A stretch of DNA of 64,000 bases from Clostridium sp. CAG:793 (GTDB taxonomy: Bacteria; Bacillota; Clostridia; TANB77; CAG-508), in assembly GCA_000433915.1 (NCBI GenBank), contig HF993639.1, forward strand, positions 62,001-126,000, in the 5' to 3' direction. Below are positions 52,544 to 59,062 of this stretch, in pieces; within the stretch, counting starts at the first letter, position 1; each line of letters starts with the position of its first letter. The position numbers and the translations under genes were made by a program. Below the pieces are notes generated by a model. It ran no database searches, had not been told where the DNA came from, and saw only the letters and a program-made list of their open reading frames with translations.

Positions 52544-53692
52544 CTATCTTTCTCTTTCTATTCCCGGCTTTTGTATGTCATCTGCTAGCTTTTCTACGAC
52601 ATTATACGTTTTTCCTAAATATTCTATTATGTTTTCTTCTTTTTCTTTTAACTTTGTTTTTACTTTTTTGCTTTCTGTTATTCTTAGTTTTCCTAATATT
52701 ATTGATAATGTAAAGTCTTTTTCTACTTTTCTAATTAAGTTTGGATCTATTTCTATTGCCAGATTAGCATATTGTACAGCTTGATTTGTATCTTTTTGTA
52801 TTATTTTTATTTTTGCTAAATACAAATATGCATTTGCTTGTATTTTTTCATCATCTGAGTTAATTTCTTCGTAAAAATATTTTTCCGCTTCTTCATATTC
52901 TCTAAATATCATGCTTATTTGTCCAAGATTTAAATTTGATATATCTTTTAGAGAGTTAAGAGTCGCTGCTTTTTTATAATATTCTTGTGCATTTTGAAAA
53001 TCATTTAATCTTGTATATGTCATTCCTAAGCAATAATATAGTTCATACTGTGCTGGTGAAAATTTTAAAGCTTCATTATATACTAGTATGGCTTCTTTAA
53101 ACATTTCATTACTATATAATATGTCACCTAAAAGCATACTTCCTTGATAATAGTCTGGCTTAGCCTTTAGTAAACTTTGCAATAGTTCTATTGCTTGTTC
53201 TTCTTTTTTGTTTTCATGCATTATTTTTGCAAGTTCACAGTAAGACTCATAATCCTTTGGCTTTATCCCTATTACAATCAAATACTCATCTTCTGCTTTT
53301 TCCATTTCTGAATTTTGCTCATAATATTGGGCGAGCTTTTTATGTGATATATAGCTTTTAGGATATTTGTTTATATTTTTTAGAAGTAATGCTTTTGCAT
53401 TATCTGGTTGTTTCTTGGCTTTTAAAATATTATAGAGTTCATCTATATATATTCCCTTCATTTCCATTATAAGCATTGTTATTGGTATAATTATAGTTAT
53501 TACATATAATATAGAAAGTATTATTAAATTAGGTATTTTTCCATTTAGTATCAATATAAAATCTATAACTATTCCTAAAAATTCTAGTCCTAGTATATAT
53601 ACATAGTTTGTATTATTTTCTTTTATCATTTTTAAGAAAGTATATACAAATGCTCCTATTACTAAGATGCTAAATATTATAATATGAATCAT
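52544..53692 (-). CDS. Membrane-anchored TPR protein
   Basis: A 382-residue protein with three N-terminal hydrophobic segments in the first 90 residues, then about seven tetratricopeptide repeats (for example YISHKKLAQYYEQNSEMEKAEDEY and AQYELYYCLGMTYTRLNDFQNAQEYY). A lysine-rich C-terminal tail follows. It is a scaffold by fold; no catalytic motif is seen. It lies directly upstream of the pilus operon but is separated from it by a promoter. A link to pilus assembly is possible but unproven. Confidence 0.85.
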   Translation of the reverse strand: MIHIIIFSILVIGAFVYTFLKMIKENNTNYVYILGLEFLGIVIDFILILNGKIPNLIILSILYVITIIIPITMLIMEMKGIYIDELYNILKAKKQPDNAKALLLKNINKYPKSYISHKKLAQYYEQNSEMEKAEDEYLIVIGIKPKDYESYCELAKIMHENKKEEQAIELLQSLLKAKPDYYQGSMLLGDILYSNEMFKEAILVYNEALKFSPAQYELYYCLGMTYTRLNDFQNAQEYYKKAATLNSLKDISNLNLGQISMIFREYEEAEKYFYEEINSDDEKIQANAYLYLAKIKIIQKDTNQAVQYANLAIEIDPNLIRKVEKDFTLSIILGKLRITESKKVKTKLKEKEENIIEYLGKTYNVVEKLADDIQKPGIERER

Positions 53693-53710
53693 GTTTCTCT
53701 CCTACTGTTA

Positions 53711-54097
53711 TTAAATTATAAAAAATATATTTTTTATTATACAATTTATCATTAATAGTATCATTCCTGAATATAAATATACGTTGCTATATTGCATTTT
53801 TATTTTTTCTTTTTTGGTTATTCGGCTTATTGTATGTGATATTACATATGCTGTTGCTATTGTGACTGTATAGATTACTGCTGAATTGTAATATATTGAT
53901 TCTAATATCTTTCCTTGGCAAAGTGCTTCAAACGCTCTTGTGCAGCCACATCCTGGGCAATATATTTTTAAGTTTTCTAAAATCCAACATTTTGGAATTT
54001 CTATATTATTTTTTATTATTGGATATATTATTACTAATAAGATGGTTGTAAATAATATTGCATAATATACATAGTCACTATATGTTCTTTTCTTCAT
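53711..54097 (-). CDS. DUF2752 family membrane protein
   Basis: A 128-residue protein with three hydrophobic segments and the DUF2752 signature CPGCGCTRAFEALCQGKI. Family members are widespread in Firmicutes and Bacteroidetes and have no assigned activity; the three cysteines could bind metal. It lies 18 bases upstream of the TPR gene on the same strand. Confidence 0.88.
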   Translation of the reverse strand: MKKRTYSDYVYYAILFTTILLVIIYPIIKNNIEIPKCWILENLKIYCPGCGCTRAFEALCQGKILESIYYNSAVIYTVTIATAYVISHTISRITKKEKIKMQYSNVYLYSGMILLMINCIIKNIFFII

Positions 54098-54106
54098 ATT
54101 TAATAT

Positions 54107-54156
54107 AAAAAGAACATCTTAAATAGTATTTTTTCACTAATTCGATGTTCTCTTTT
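54107..54156 (-). terminator. Terminator after the DUF4870 gene
   Basis: AGAACATC pairs with GATGTTCT, with A and T runs outside the stem. The long loop is A/T-rich. Confidence 0.65.
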
Positions 54157-54163
54157 CTCCACA

Positions 54164-54430
54164 TTATTTAATTATTTTTATATTTCCGATTAGTGGTACT
54201 GGTTTTTCTTCTTGGTTTATTGCTGATATGAATCCCATAAACCAGCATACTATCATGAATATTCCCCATATCCATCCTATACAAGGAACTATTGATAATA
54301 GTGAAAATAACATTATTACAAATGCTTGGTTAACATGAAATTTTGCGCCTTCTCTGTCTCCTGCACATAATGCAATGATTAGTCCAATCCATGTTAGATA
54401 TGCAACTATACTAGTCGTTTTTTTGTCCAT
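54164..54430 (-). CDS. DUF4870 (Tic20-like) membrane protein
   Basis: An 88-residue protein with three hydrophobic segments and the family segments AYLTWIGLIIALCAGDREGAKFHVNQAF and GWIWGIFMIVCWFMGFISA. The family is common in bacteria and its function is not established. TCCTCC on the plus strand (GGAGGA on minus) lies before the ATG. It has its own terminator. Confidence 0.88.
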   Translation of the reverse strand: MDKKTTSIVAYLTWIGLIIALCAGDREGAKFHVNQAFVIMLFSLLSIVPCIGWIWGIFMIVCWFMGFISAINQEEKPVPLIGNIKIIK

Positions 54431-54503
54431 CTTTTTTTCCTCCTATTTATATTCGACTTAATTCTACTATATTTTTTTATTTTTTTCAATATTTTATAAA
54501 AAC

Positions 54504-55124
54504 TTATTTTAACTTGTTTGCTATTATATTTTTTAATTCTTCATCTTGTGCGTTTTCGAAAAATTGTATTTTAAATTCTGGTGTATTTATTGTTTCTAAT
54601 AATAGTGCTTGGTCTATTTCATCTAATATTTCTTTCATTGGCTTATATGTTATTTTCTTTACTTCATCTAATATCTTTTTGTTTTTTTGCTCTGGTACTA
54701 CTCTTTCTTTTGGATATCCATTGCCAAACTCTTCTGAAAATAATTTTTCAAATATATAGTCTAGCTGTAATTCTCCTCCCCATCCATATCCTTTTGCAAA
54801 TGGTATTGCTATTGCGTTTCCATTGTTTATCTGAGTGAATAAATATGCATCAAGTGGATCTTGCACATGTCCGCATAATACTCCTGGAAAGCTATTTAAT
54901 GCAAGCATTGCTCCTTCACCTGTTCCGCAACCTGTTATTACAAAATCTACTGCTTTTGAGTTTAATAATATGGCTGCTAGTAGTCCTACTTGTACATATG
55001 TTAATTTAGTATTTTCATTTGAATAATTAAATATTTCATTTCCTTTTGCATTTTTCACTAGTTCATTATATATTATTTTATTTTTTCCAGCTTGGCTGTT
55101 TTCATTTATAAGTCCTATTTTCAT
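54504..55124 (-). CDS. RpiB/LacA/LacB family sugar-phosphate isomerase
   Basis: A 206-residue protein with an N-terminal RpiB/LacAB fold. The active-site loop is GCGTGEGAM and the phosphate-side segment is VDFVITGCGTG; a later GYGWGGELQ segment is characteristic of a divergent subfamily. About 60 C-terminal residues are helical and not part of the core fold. It may act on ribose 5-phosphate or another pentose/hexose phosphate. It follows the HD-domain gene by 13 bases, so they are co-transcribed. Confidence 0.85.
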   Translation of the reverse strand: MKIGLINENSQAGKNKIIYNELVKNAKGNEIFNYSNENTKLTYVQVGLLAAILLNSKAVDFVITGCGTGEGAMLALNSFPGVLCGHVQDPLDAYLFTQINNGNAIAIPFAKGYGWGGELQLDYIFEKLFSEEFGNGYPKERVVPEQKNKKILDEVKKITYKPMKEILDEIDQALLLETINTPEFKIQFFENAQDEELKNIIANKLK

Positions 55125-55137
55125 ATCTTACCTCTAT

Positions 55138-55737
55138 TTATTTGAATTTTTTTATTATTTCTGGGAATAATGAATATAAGTTGCATCCCATTTTCTCTTC
55201 TAATTCTTTCTTTAATTTTTGTGCATAGGTTATGTGATATACAGTATTGTCATGTGCACCTTTTCTTAGCATTATCTCTATTAATCTCTCGTCCATTGTC
55301 ATAAATTTTGCTGTACAAAATAAATCACAGCATTCAATTATTTTATCATATATATTATATTGATGGTTTTCAATGAAATCTTTTCTAAACTGATATTTAT
55401 ATGAGTCCTTATCAGGTATTCCACCTGCTGTACAGTTTATGTCATTATTTAAATATGAATGTGTCAAACATATATTAGCATATTCATCCGATATTCCCAT
55501 AGATTTTAAATATTCATATCCTTTTACTATATGTTGTGAATATGGTTCTCCATATATTTTGCCTATATCGTGTAAATATCCCATAGCAGCCGCTTTATCT
55601 GAATCTATTCCAATCTTTTTTGCAATCCTTTCTGCTGCTTGTCCAACTCTAATTGAATGTTCTACCCATGTACCTGTTGGATTTATATTTTTTCCATTCA
55701 TAAGTATTTCATACGCTTTTTTAGGGTTTATTTCCAT
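55138..55737 (-). CDS. HD domain phosphohydrolase
   Basis: A 199-residue single-domain HD protein. Metal ligands are seen as the H in VEHSIRVG, the HD pair in GYLHDIGK, the H in YSQHIVKGYEYL, and the H in LTHSYLN. No fused sensory or GGDEF domain is present. Substrate is unknown; nucleotides or phosphate esters are usual for the superfamily. It starts a short unit with the RpiB-like gene. Confidence 0.87.
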   Translation of the reverse strand: MEINPKKAYEILMNGKNINPTGTWVEHSIRVGQAAERIAKKIGIDSDKAAAMGYLHDIGKIYGEPYSQHIVKGYEYLKSMGISDEYANICLTHSYLNNDINCTAGGIPDKDSYKYQFRKDFIENHQYNIYDKIIECCDLFCTAKFMTMDERLIEIMLRKGAHDNTVYHITYAQKLKKELEEKMGCNLYSLFPEIIKKFK

Positions 55738-55840
55738 ATATTATCACCTCTGCTTTCTTCGTAAGTATATCATTTTATTTTTTATTTTTCAATTATTTTA
55801 CATATTCAATTTTTTAGAAATATTAGGCTTATTTCATATT

Positions 55841-55876
55841 ATATCGTTAACGATATTTAGATACCTTTGTTATATT
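55841..55876 (+). promoter_or_regulatory. Palindromic operator and promoter of the HTH-trmL unit
   Basis: A perfect 16-bp palindrome ATATCGTTAACGATAT occupies 55841-55856. Its AACGAT (55849-55854) is followed by 16 bases and TATATT at 55871-55876, a likely -10. The same AACGAT-N16-TATACT arrangement occurs before the second HTH gene. A further TATAAT at 55919-55924 lies too close to the start codon to be the main -10. Confidence 0.55.
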
Positions 55877-55926
55877 TAAAAAAATTGTTTTTTACTTTGA
55901 TTTTTTAGTAAAGTGAGGTATAATAT

Positions 55927-56181
55927 ATGTTGTTATCAGTTGCAATAAGGCAACGTATTATTAATTTATCTAAAGAACATAATTTAAATTTTTCTGAATT
56001 ATGTAGAAAATCGGATGTTTCTTATTCCACTCTAATGGGATTTATGTATGATACAAATAAAACTCTAACTATTAATACTTTGTATCAGCTTTGTCTTGGT
56101 TTTGAAATTGACCTTGTTGATTTTTTTGATTCTGATTTGTTTAAAGATGTTCTTGATGAGCATGAAAAGGTTGGGAAATAA
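55927..56181 (+). CDS. Small XRE-type helix-turn-helix protein (paralog 1)
   Basis: An 84-residue Cro/C1-type HTH protein: helix 2-3 region LNFSELCRKSDVSYSTLMGFMYD, then TLTINTLYQLCLGFEIDLVDFF. The C-terminus LFKDVLDEHEK is nearly identical in the third paralog. TGAGG lies before the ATG, and the N-terminal SVAIRQRIINL is shared, so the start is well supported. Its stop is two bases before trmL, giving tight coupling. It probably binds the palindrome upstream of its own gene. Confidence 0.88.
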   Translation: MLLSVAIRQRIINLSKEHNLNFSELCRKSDVSYSTLMGFMYDTNKTLTINTLYQLCLGFEIDLVDFFDSDLFKDVLDEHEKVGK

Positions 56182-56183
56182 TT

Positions 56184-56690
56184 ATGAAACTTAATATTGT
56201 TTTGGTTGAACCAGAGATACCTCAAAACACTGGAAACATTGCACGTACATGTGCAGCTATTGGAGCTAAATTGCATTTAGTTCATCCTTTAGGTTTTATT
56301 CTTTCTGAAAAATCGGTCAAGCGTGCTGGTTTGGATTATTGGGATAAGCTTGATATTGAAGAACATTCTTCTTTAAATGATTTTCTATCCAAGTATCCTC
56401 CTGAAAGTAATAATATGTTTTTCTCTACTACAAAAGGTAAACATATTTATTCTGAACCTGATTATTCTAGTATGGATGAAGTTTTTCTTCTTTTCGGTAA
56501 AGAAACTAAAGGACTTCCTGAAGATCTTCTTTTAAAGTATATAGATAATACTATTCGTATTCCTATGAGAGAAACTTTAAGATCTTTAAACTTATCCAAT
56601 TCCGTGTGTGTTGTTGCTTATGAAGTTTTTAGAAAGTGTAATTTTTCTGGTTTAGAAGAAATTAGTTCATATTTTGATAATAGTTTGTAG
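56184..56690 (+). CDS. trmL: tRNA (cytidine/uridine-34 2'-O)-methyltransferase TrmL
   Basis: A 168-residue SPOUT enzyme that methylates the wobble ribose of tRNA-Leu isoacceptors. Motifs are VLVEPEIPQNTGNIARTCAA, LLFGKETKGLPEDLL and IRIPMRETLRSLNLSNSVCVVAYEV. Length is standard. The known substrates of TrmL include tRNA-Leu(UAA), and the only tRNA gene in this window, 1 kb downstream, is tRNA-Leu(UAA). It is co-transcribed with the upstream HTH gene. Confidence 0.95.
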   Translation: MKLNIVLVEPEIPQNTGNIARTCAAIGAKLHLVHPLGFILSEKSVKRAGLDYWDKLDIEEHSSLNDFLSKYPPESNNMFFSTTKGKHIYSEPDYSSMDEVFLLFGKETKGLPEDLLLKYIDNTIRIPMRETLRSLNLSNSVCVVAYEVFRKCNFSGLEEISSYFDNSL

Positions 56691-56701
56691 TATCTAAAAA
56701 A

Positions 56702-56740
56702 TGAGTCATGCTTACTAGTGTAAGTATGACATATTTTTTG
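56702..56740 (+). terminator. Terminator of the HTH-trmL unit
   Basis: GTCATGCTTAC, loop TAGT, GTAAGTATGAC (one mismatch), followed by ATATTTTTTG. Confidence 0.87.
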
Positions 56741-56780
56741 TTTATTTTTCACTTATTTTTATAATTTCTATGTAAATTTT

Positions 56781-56830
56781 GATATCGGTATGTTTTATCA
56801 TCAACGATTTTTAATCTAATTTGCTATACT
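56781..56830 (+). promoter_or_regulatory. Promoter and possible operator of the second and third HTH genes
   Basis: ATATCG at 56782-56787 and AACGAT at 56803-56808 form split half-sites like the upstream palindrome. AACGAT is followed by 16 bases and -10 TATACT at 56825-56830, matching the arrangement at 55849-55876. Confidence 0.5.
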
Positions 56831-56862
56831 CGGTAAAAATCCAAAGAAATGAGGTATTTATT

Positions 56863-57129
56863 ATGACACTTTCTAATGCAGTAAAGCAAAGAATTGTTGA
56901 CCTAGCTACTGGTAATCAAATTACAATTCACAAATTGGCTCTTAATTCTGGTGTTCCTTATTCGACTCTTAGTAGTTTCCTTAGTGGAAAATGCATGAGT
57001 ATAACTTTGACAACTCTTTTACATATATGTGAAGGTTGCAATATTGAACTTAAAGATTTTTTTGATGATAATCTGTTTAAAAACATTTCTTCTGACACAC
57101 AAAACCACGTATCAACTCGAAAGAAGTAA
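56863..57129 (+). CDS. Small XRE-type helix-turn-helix protein (paralog 2)
   Basis: An 88-residue HTH protein: AVKQRIVDLATGNQ, then ITIHKLALNSGVPYSTLSSFLSG and TLTTLLHICEGCNIELKDFFDD. It is less similar to the other two paralogs than they are to each other, and its C-terminus differs. I chose the ATG at 56863, behind GAGG at 56851-56854, since the open frame upstream contains the promoter. It ends four bases before paralog 3. Confidence 0.87.
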   Translation: MTLSNAVKQRIVDLATGNQITIHKLALNSGVPYSTLSSFLSGKCMSITLTTLLHICEGCNIELKDFFDDNLFKNISSDTQNHVSTRKK

Positions 57130-57133
57130 TTAG

Positions 57134-57388
57134 ATGGTTTTATCTGTCGCTATTAGGCAAAGAATTATAAATTTGACCAAATTGAAGAATATTAGTTTAA
57201 AAGAATTATCTAGAAGAGCCGGTGTACCATATCCAACATTGATAAGTTTTATGTCTGGTGCTAATAAGACTATGAACTTGTCTACTCTTTATGGTTTGTG
57301 TATTGGATTAGATATCGATTTAGTGGATTTTTTCGATAATCGCTTATTCCAAGATGTTCTTGATGAACATGAAAAGGAAACAAAGTAG
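57134..57388 (+). CDS. Small XRE-type helix-turn-helix protein (paralog 3)
   Basis: An 84-residue HTH protein very close to paralog 1: SVAIRQRIINLTK, ISLKELSRRAGVPYPTLISFMSG, LDIDLVDFFDNRLFQDVLDEHEK. It follows paralog 2 after a four-base gap and shares its promoter, with GAAGTAATTAG before the ATG as a weak site, so translation is probably coupled. A strong terminator follows. A transcription factor by fold; target sites are probably the AACGAT elements nearby. Confidence 0.87.
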   Translation: MVLSVAIRQRIINLTKLKNISLKELSRRAGVPYPTLISFMSGANKTMNLSTLYGLCIGLDIDLVDFFDNRLFQDVLDEHEKETK

Positions 57389-57401
57389 GTTATGGTTATG
57401 T

Positions 57402-57433
57402 AAAAAGCGATAGCAAATTGCTATCGCTTTTTT
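57402..57433 (+). terminator. Terminator of the HTH pair
   Basis: AAAAAGCGATAGC and GCTATCGCTTTTTT with a five-base loop. It is a strong intrinsic terminator. Confidence 0.92.
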
Positions 57434-57639
57434 ATATTTTGATTTTATAGTTTATTTTACTTGTCAATATAAAATATAAAATGTTTATTGAAATCTTCAT
57501 TTGTGATTGGATATATTTTTATATTTTTCTCTTTACGAACTTGTATATATTTTAATATTGATAAAAATATTTGTCAAATTAATTTGTGATATATCATTAA
57601 CTAAACTATAAATTATTTTAATTTATTTTGTTTTTTCTC
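57434..57639. other. AT-rich spacer upstream of tRNA-Leu
   Basis: About 200 bases of very A/T-rich sequence with no supported gene, hairpin or repeat. Nothing seen beyond the tRNA promoter at its right end. Confidence 0.4.
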
Positions 57640-57669
57640 TTGACAAATTGTTATTTATCGTATTATAAT
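57640..57669 (+). promoter_or_regulatory. tRNA-Leu promoter
   Basis: Perfect -35 TTGACA at 57640-57645 and perfect -10 TATAAT at 57664-57669 with an 18-bp spacer, 20 bases upstream of the mature tRNA. Confidence 0.85.
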
Positions 57670-57689
57670 AAGTATTGTTCGTAATTAAT

Positions 57690-57776
57690 GCAGATATGGC
57701 GGAACTGGTAGACGCACAGGACTTAAAATCCTGCGGTAGCGATACCGTCCCGGTTCGATTCCGGGTATCTGCACCA
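57690..57776 (+). tRNA. tRNA-Leu (anticodon UAA)
   Basis: Acceptor stem GCAGATA (57690-57696) pairs with TATCTGC (57766-57772), followed by encoded ACCA. The anticodon arm is CAGGA-CTTAAAA-TCCTG with anticodon TAA. A long variable arm and the T arm CCCGG-TTCGATT-CCGGG are present, as in type II tRNA-Leu. The discriminator is A73. Confidence 0.98.
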
Positions 57777-57778
57777 TA

Positions 57779-57822
57779 AAAACCTCAAGTAGTTCGTAAG
57801 ATATGCTTGAGGCTTTTATTTT
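57779..57822 (+). terminator. Terminator of tRNA-Leu
   Basis: CCTCAAG (57783-57789) pairs with CTTGAGG (57806-57812), followed by CTTTTATTTTG. Confidence 0.78.
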
Positions 57823-57858
57823 GTATAATTTAGATTTCAATGATGTTATATAAAAATG

Positions 57859-57906
57859 CCAAAACACGCATACCAGATATACTTATCTCCGGTATGCGTG
57901 TTTTGG
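57859..57906 (-). terminator. Terminator of gene 57913-58341
   Basis: A perfect 16-bp inverted repeat, CCAAAACACGCATACC with GGTATGCGTGTTTTGG, and a 16-base loop. The minus strand continues with CATTTTTAT. It is GC-rich for this genome. Confidence 0.88.
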
Positions 57907-57912
57907 TCGCAA

Positions 57913-58341
57913 TTAGCTCTTCTTACAGATGTACATATCAACCTCATCATCGCCGTCAATGATTGCGATGACAAAGTCCTTGTTTCCGTGCAGTTTGACT
58001 CTTCGGTAATCCTCCTCTACGCCTAGTTCGTACTTATTGCCCACTTTTTCCAGCTTTGCTGGGATGTCTTTGAAATTCCCACAGTCATGGCAGATGATCT
58101 GTTTCTTATCGCTTATATCGAACCCCTCGATGTCCACGACAATTTTTATCAATAGCAGATCCTCTCCTTTGCTAAATAAGATGGCCACAAATGGCTGCTC
58201 TAGGTTCATCTCCTTGCAGTCATTGTACATAAAACGATCAAGCCTTTTTCCAAGGCACTTTAAAATCTGTGGCCAGAGAAGTGGCTTTTCCTTCCGCTGA
58301 GCCTCTAAAATTGCTTTCTTTGCTTTAATTGTGTTATTCAT
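57913..58341 (-). CDS. Orphan protein of unknown function, foreign composition
   Basis: A 142-residue soluble protein with no family that I recognise. The N-terminal 45 residues are basic and helical (NTIKAKKAILEAQRKEKP, KCLGKRLDRFMY). The rest is beta-rich and includes a CHDCGNF segment with one C-x-x-C pair and an acidic IAIIDGDDEVD stretch near the end. I chose the ATG at 58341, behind GGAGG; an ATG at 58356 precedes that site and cannot use it. It forms its own unit with promoter and terminator. G+C is about 47% (28/60 at 57961-58020). It sits between tRNA-Leu and HU, and a tRNA flank is a common entry point for foreign DNA. No integrase is present. Confidence 0.78.
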   Translation of the reverse strand: MNNTIKAKKAILEAQRKEKPLLWPQILKCLGKRLDRFMYNDCKEMNLEQPFVAILFSKGEDLLLIKIVVDIEGFDISDKKQIICHDCGNFKDIPAKLEKVGNKYELGVEEDYRRVKLHGNKDFVIAIIDGDDEVDMYICKKS

Positions 58342-58384
58342 TGTTAACCTCCACAATTGCTTTTTTCTGAAACGGACTACCTAT

Positions 58385-58413
58385 ATTATATCATTCTTTT
58401 GTTTCTTTTGCAA
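58385..58413 (-). promoter_or_regulatory. Promoter of gene 57913-58341
   Basis: Minus strand: -35 TTGCAA (plus 58408-58413), 17-bp spacer, perfect -10 TATAAT (plus 58385-58390). Confidence 0.75.
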
Positions 58414-58438
58414 GTTATGTAAACATTAGTCTTAATAA

Positions 58439-58495
58439 AAAATGAACCCATAATGAGCAATACTATTTTAAGTACAGTTCATTATGGGTTCATTT
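58439..58495 (-). terminator. Terminator of the HU gene
   Basis: AATGAACCCATAATGA pairs perfectly with TCATTATGGGTTCATT; the minus strand continues with TTTTTTATT. Confidence 0.88.
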
Positions 58496-58531
58496 ATATG
58501 AATTCATATGTATTATATTAAACTCATCTAA

Positions 58532-58810
58532 TTATTTTTTGTTAACTAAGTCTTTTAAAGCTTTTCCTGCTTTGAAAACTGGTGCTTTAGATGCAGGTAT
58601 CTTTATTTCTTCTTTAGTTTGAGGATTTCTTCCTTTTCTAGCTGCTCTTTTTCTAACTTCGAAAGATCCAAATCCAACTAATTGAACTTTTTCACCTTTC
58701 TTTAAGCTTTCTGTTACTGTGCTTATGAATGCGTCTAAAGATGCTTCAGCACTCTTTTTTGTTTCTCCTGTTTTAGCAGCCATTGCTGCGATTAAATCAG
58801 ATTTGTTCAT
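58532..58810 (-). CDS. hup: DNA-binding protein HU
   Basis: A 92-residue histone-like protein that bends and compacts DNA. It starts [22 protein letters not shown] and contains [24 protein letters not shown] and the beta-arm proline region [18 protein letters not shown]. The standard length and fold point to HU rather than IHF. AGGAGG lies before the start. It is a single gene unit. Confidence 0.97.
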   Translation of the reverse strand: MNKSDLIAAMAAKTGETKKSAEASLDAFISTVTESLKKGEKVQLVGFGSFEVRKRAARKGRNPQTKEEIKIPASKAPVFKAGKALKDLVNKK

Positions 58811-59062
58811 TTAATTTACCTCCTATTAAGATACAAATATGTGTAGATCAGAACTTTGATTTATAAACGAAATCTGAGTCTACTATTTTTATATTCGCCA
58901 ACAAAAAACAAAATCCTTCTTTTTTTTTACTTTTTTTCCTTTGAAAGCTATCTTGCAGTAAGGTTTAGTCATTATTCGTTTCTTTAAATGCTTATTTTAT
59001 GCGGTTTTTGAGGCTTGATATCCCGAAATATTACAATTTTATTAAGTTTTTTCGACATTGTT
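58811..59062. other. Non-coding gap between the flippase and HU genes
   Basis: No supported gene. A weak nested inverted repeat (TCAGA/TCTGA with GATTT/AAATC) lies near 58850-58885 in the HU leader, and a poor minus-strand TATAAA is near 58890. The HU promoter is presumably here. Confidence 0.35.

Noticed and set aside
55919..55924. TATAAT just before the first HTH gene, suggesting a leaderless mRNA
   Set aside because: It lies three bases before the ATG, so a transcript would start at or past the start codon. The TGAGG site and N-terminal alignment with the paralogs support normal initiation from an upstream promoter.
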